From positions 68,668,836-68,732,835 of the forward strand of contig NC_088681.1 of NCBI RefSeq assembly GCF_950023065.1: a stretch of 64,000 nt of DNA, in the 5' to 3' direction. The position numbers were made by a program, and so were the translations under genes. The DNA is from Planococcus citri (taxonomy: Eukaryota > Arthropoda > Insecta > Hemiptera > Pseudococcidae). Under the pieces are notes generated by a model. The model was not told the origin of the DNA and made no database searches. It was given only the letters and a program-made list of their open reading frames with translations. Shown here piece after piece: positions 63,892 through 64,000 of the stretch (position 1 is its first letter; the number at the start of each line of letters is the position of its first letter).

Positions 63892-64000
63892 GTAAGTGCT
63901 CGAGCTTCTGGCCCAACCTAAGATTAAAAATTAACGCAGCCCAGGGTGGCGGTACGATGAAAAATTCACGCACATTCGCGAGTCAATTAAACACTGCAAC

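Overview
This window looks like nuclear DNA of an insect, probably a sap-sucking hemipteran of the mealybug/aphid type. The evidence is eukaryotic genes with many GT-AG introns, AT-rich non-coding DNA full of TACCTACC/GGTAGGTA tracts, insect-type carboxylesterases, and RTE, RNase-H-bearing LINE, Ty3/gypsy and SINE remains. The order-level placement is my inference from sequence texture, not a search result.

Genes: three carboxylesterase (type B, alpha/beta hydrolase) genes lie head-to-tail on the + strand. EST-1 (1583-7220) enters from the left without its first exons; seven exons encode its last 391 residues. EST-2 (14285-35040) is complete: ten exons, 542 codons, no signal peptide, catalytic Ser186/Glu319/His435. 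EST-3 starts at 63763 and leaves the window after its first exon. Wherever they can be compared, intron positions and phases are the same, so the genes are tandem duplicates. EST-1 has the usual GESAG nucleophile elbow, EST-2 has GQSAG. All three are probably cytosolic, detoxification-type esterases; substrates cannot be read from sequence.

Repeats: nearly everything else is repeats. A 'CTCCAG' foldback family occupies 1-1530 and 7594-12992 (with another, 3.1 kb foldback element nested at 8118-11217), and single-armed or decayed pieces recur throughout. EST-2 intron 3 (6.3 kb) holds a TIR element (15136-16047) and a GATC-rich satellite (16365-18545). Intron 5 (6.7 kb) holds a decayed foldback element and a 3' RTE LINE fragment with one nonsense codon. 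Intron 6 (4.5 kb) holds a 110-bp-period satellite built on TTCGCGAA.

The 28.7 kb between EST-2 and EST-3 holds a minus-strand LINE with reverse transcriptase and RNase H (38350-42650), itself interrupted by a foldback element (40308-41748) and by a tRNA-derived SINE with a 12-bp target duplication (39722-40173). It also holds a second TA-flanked TIR element (51348-52657), a decayed Ty3/gypsy RNase H-integrase fragment (52665-53900), and a second large GATC satellite with a 20-bp core array (58930-61080). Stretches at 13000-14284, 43000-45500, 48700-50700, 56000-58900 and 61100-63762 look single-copy but contain no coding region I can support.
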